From contig CAJBMR010000469.1 in NCBI GenBank assembly GCA_903954205.1, positions 1-6,246 on the forward strand: a stretch of 6,246 nucleotides of DNA. The letters run 5' to 3'. This DNA is from an uncultured bacterium. Lineage in GTDB: Bacteria > Actinomycetota > Actinomycetes > S36-B12. The stretch's first letter is position 1; every line of letters starts with the position of its first letter. The notes below the pieces were generated by a model. The model was not told the DNA's origin and made no database searches. It saw only the letters and a list, made by a program, of their open reading frames with translations. The position numbers and the translations under genes are program-made. Shown piece after piece: positions 4,698-6,246 of this stretch.

Positions 4698-6246
4698 TCA
4701 GTCGCAGACGGCGCCCCGGCTCGCCGAGCCCACGAGACGGACGTACTTGGCGAGGACTCCCCTGTCATAGCGAGGCGGGAGCGGCTCGAACTCCGCTCGG
4801 CGCCGGGCGAGCTCACCCTCGTCGACCAGGAGATCGAGCGTGCGCGAGGGGATATCGACGCGGATGCGATCGCCGTCGCGCACGAGGCCGATGGGCCCGC
4901 CATCGGACGCCTCAGGGCACACGTGGCCCACACACAGCCCGGTGCTGCCCCCCGAGAAGCGGCCGTCGGTGACGAGCAGGACGTCCTTGCCCAGGCCCGC
5001 ACCCTTGATCGCCGCGGTGATGGCGAGCATCTCGCGCATGCCCGGGCCGCCCTTGGGCCCCTCATAGCGGACGACGACGACGTCGCCGGCACGGATGCTG
5101 CCGTCGGCGAGCGCGACCATCGCCGACTGCTCGCGCTCGAAGACCCGCGCGGTGCCCTCGAAGGAGTCGACGCCCACCCCGGCGGTCTTGACGACCGCGC
5201 CCTCGGGGGCAAGGGAGCCGGTCAGGATCGAGATGCCTCCGGTCGCGTCGAGGGGCTGGGAGAGGGAGCGCACGACGTCGCCGTCCGGGCCGGGGATCGA
5301 CAGTGCGGCGAGATTCTCCGCAAGCGTCTTGCCGGTGACGGTCAAGCAGTCACCGTGCAGCAGGCCGGCATCAAGCAGCATCTTCATCACGAGGGGTACG
5401 CCGCCGACCCGATCGAGGTCGAACATCAGGTACTCACCGAAGGGCTTCAGGTTGGCGACGAGCGGCGTGCGATCGCTGATGCGCTGGAAATCATCCAGGT
5501 CGAGCTCGAAGCCCGCCTCGTGCGCGATCGCGGGCATGTGCAAGATCGAGTTCGTGGACCCTCCGAGGGCCATGATCAGCGTGATGGCGTTCTCGATCGA
5601 GCGAGGCGTGATGATGTCGCGCGCGGTGATGCCCTGGCGGATCATCTCGATGACCGCGCGTCCCGAGTCTCGGGCAAGCACCTCACGGCGAGCATCGACC
5701 GCCGGCGGCGACGAGGAGCCGGGGAGCGACATGCCCATTGCCTCGGCCGCGCTCGCCATGGTGTTGGCGGTGTACATCCCGCCGCAGGTGCCCGCCGTCG
5801 GGCAGACCGCGCGCTCGATGCGATCGAGGTCCTCATCTGACATCAGGCCACGGGCGTTTGCACCGACAGCCTCGAAGGCGGTCACGATATTGACCGTCTC
5901 TTCGCGGCCATCGGTGAAGCGCACGTGACCGGGCAGCAGCGACCCGGCGTAGAGCAGGACGCTGGCGACGTCGAGCCGCGCGGCGGCCATGAGCATGGCC
6001 GGGATGCTCTTATCGCAGCCGGCGAGAGTCACCATGCCGTCGAGGCGCTCGGCCTCCATCACGGTCTCGACCGAGTCGGCGATGACCTCGCGTGAGACCA
6101 GCGAGAAGTGCATGCCCTCGTGCCCCATGGAGATGCCGTCTGACACCGAGATGGTGCCGAACTGGAGTGGGTAGCCGCCAGCCGCGTGCACGCCCTCCTT
6201 GGCCGAGCGCGCCAGTCGCTCGAGCGAGAGATTGCAGGGGGTGATC
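4698..6246 (-). CDS. ilvD: Dihydroxy-acid dehydratase (short type), 5' end cut by window edge
   Basis: Dehydrates 2,3-dihydroxy-isovalerate and 2,3-dihydroxy-3-methylvalerate to the 2-oxo acids that are transaminated to valine and isoleucine. It is an Fe-S enzyme with Mg2+. The window holds 515 codons from ITPCNLSLERLARSAKEGVHAAGGYPLQFG to SRGAVCD and stop TGA at 4700-4698. About 50-60 N-terminal residues lie outside, judged by family lengths of about 560-575. Counting from the first complete codon (6245), cluster-ligand cysteines are C4 (ITPCN), C77 (AGCDKS, followed by the metal-site D78 and K79) and C154 (GTCGGMYTANTM), with C148 nearby. The proposed catalytic serine is S431 in DGRFSGG. 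The sequence closely follows actinobacterial IlvD throughout, with no frameshift. ilvD commonly precedes ilvB on the same strand in actinobacteria; here the order and strand are kept, but the accessory gene separates them. Confidence 0.97.
   Translation of the reverse strand, partial: ITPCNLSLERLARSAKEGVHAAGGYPLQFGTISVSDGISMGHEGMHFSLVSREVIADSVETVMEAERLDGMVTLAGCDKSIPAMLMAAARLDVASVLLYAGSLLPGHVRFTDGREETVNIVTAFEAVGANARGLMSDEDLDRIERAVCPTAGTCGGMYTANTMASAAEAMGMSLPGSSSPPAVDARREVLARDSGRAVIEMIRQGITARDIITPRSIENAITLIMALGGSTNSILHMPAIAHEAGFELDLDDFQRISDRTPLVANLKPFGEYLMFDLDRVGGVPLVMKMLLDAGLLHGDCLTVTGKTLAENLAALSIPGPDGDVVRSLSQPLDATGGISILTGSLAPEGAVVKTAGVGVDSFEGTARVFEREQSAMVALADGSIRAGDVVVVRYEGPKGGPGMREMLAITAAIKGAGLGKDVLLVTDGRFSGGSTGLCVGHVCPEASDGGPIGLVRDGDRIRVDIPSRTLDLLVDEGELARRRAEFEPLPPRYDRGVLAKYVRLVGSASRGAVCD

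Noticed and set aside
4124..5212. 362-codon minus-strand frame joining the end of ilvD to the accessory gene
   Set aside because: It runs in another frame of ilvD and then antisense to the DUF559 gene, and its translation is Arg/Ser/Ala-rich with no recognisable motif.
1..6246. CRISPR arrays, tRNA or rRNA genes, integrase or transposase genes
   Set aside because: No periodic short repeats, no tRNA-like cloverleaf and no recognisable recombinase or transposase reading frame were seen. The only longer repeat pair is the hairpin element around the DUF559 gene.

Overview
The window is GC-rich chromosomal DNA, almost certainly from an actinobacterium. The codons are nearly all G/C-ending, and the IlvB, IlvN and IlvD proteins read like those of Mycobacterium and the Propionibacteriales. 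A Nocardioides-like host is my guess, not something the sequence proves. It holds the core of branched-chain amino acid synthesis on the minus strand, interrupted by one accessory gene on the plus strand.

Layout from right to left, the direction in which the ilv genes are read. Positions 6246-4698 carry ilvD (dihydroxy-acid dehydratase), cut at its N-terminus by the window edge. Positions 4683-3592 hold an accessory island: a plus-strand gene (3695-4627) for a winged-helix (AbiEi-type) plus DUF559 nuclease-like protein, with a near-identical hairpin-forming repeat on each side (3592-3640 and 4638-4683). Positions 3537-3339 are a long leader for ilvB. It starts with a promoter-like -10 box, followed by a 13-residue Val/Ile-rich leader peptide (MQQVIVIVGRRAG), competing RNA stems, a terminator-like hairpin and two further hairpins. 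Then come ilvB (3338-1572) and ilvN (1570-1046), separated by one base, and ilvC (977 to the left edge), which lacks only its last few codons.

The genes work as a pathway. IlvBN condenses pyruvate (or pyruvate and 2-oxobutyrate) to acetohydroxy acids. IlvC isomerises and reduces them with NADPH. IlvD dehydrates the products to the 2-oxo acids that become valine and isoleucine, and leucine further on. IlvN should impose feedback inhibition by valine, and the leader should impose transcription attenuation according to how fast Val and Ile codons are read.

The least ordinary part is the island between ilvD and ilvB. The two repeats are 38/41 identical and in the same orientation. Each is itself a long inverted repeat. 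Most positions in them that are not Watson-Crick pairs become G:U pairs when read from the plus strand, which suggests a selected single-stranded fold. A nuclease-like gene framed by two such hairpins may be a small mobile or self-associated cassette. That is a hypothesis; terminator or operator roles for the repeats are the main alternatives.
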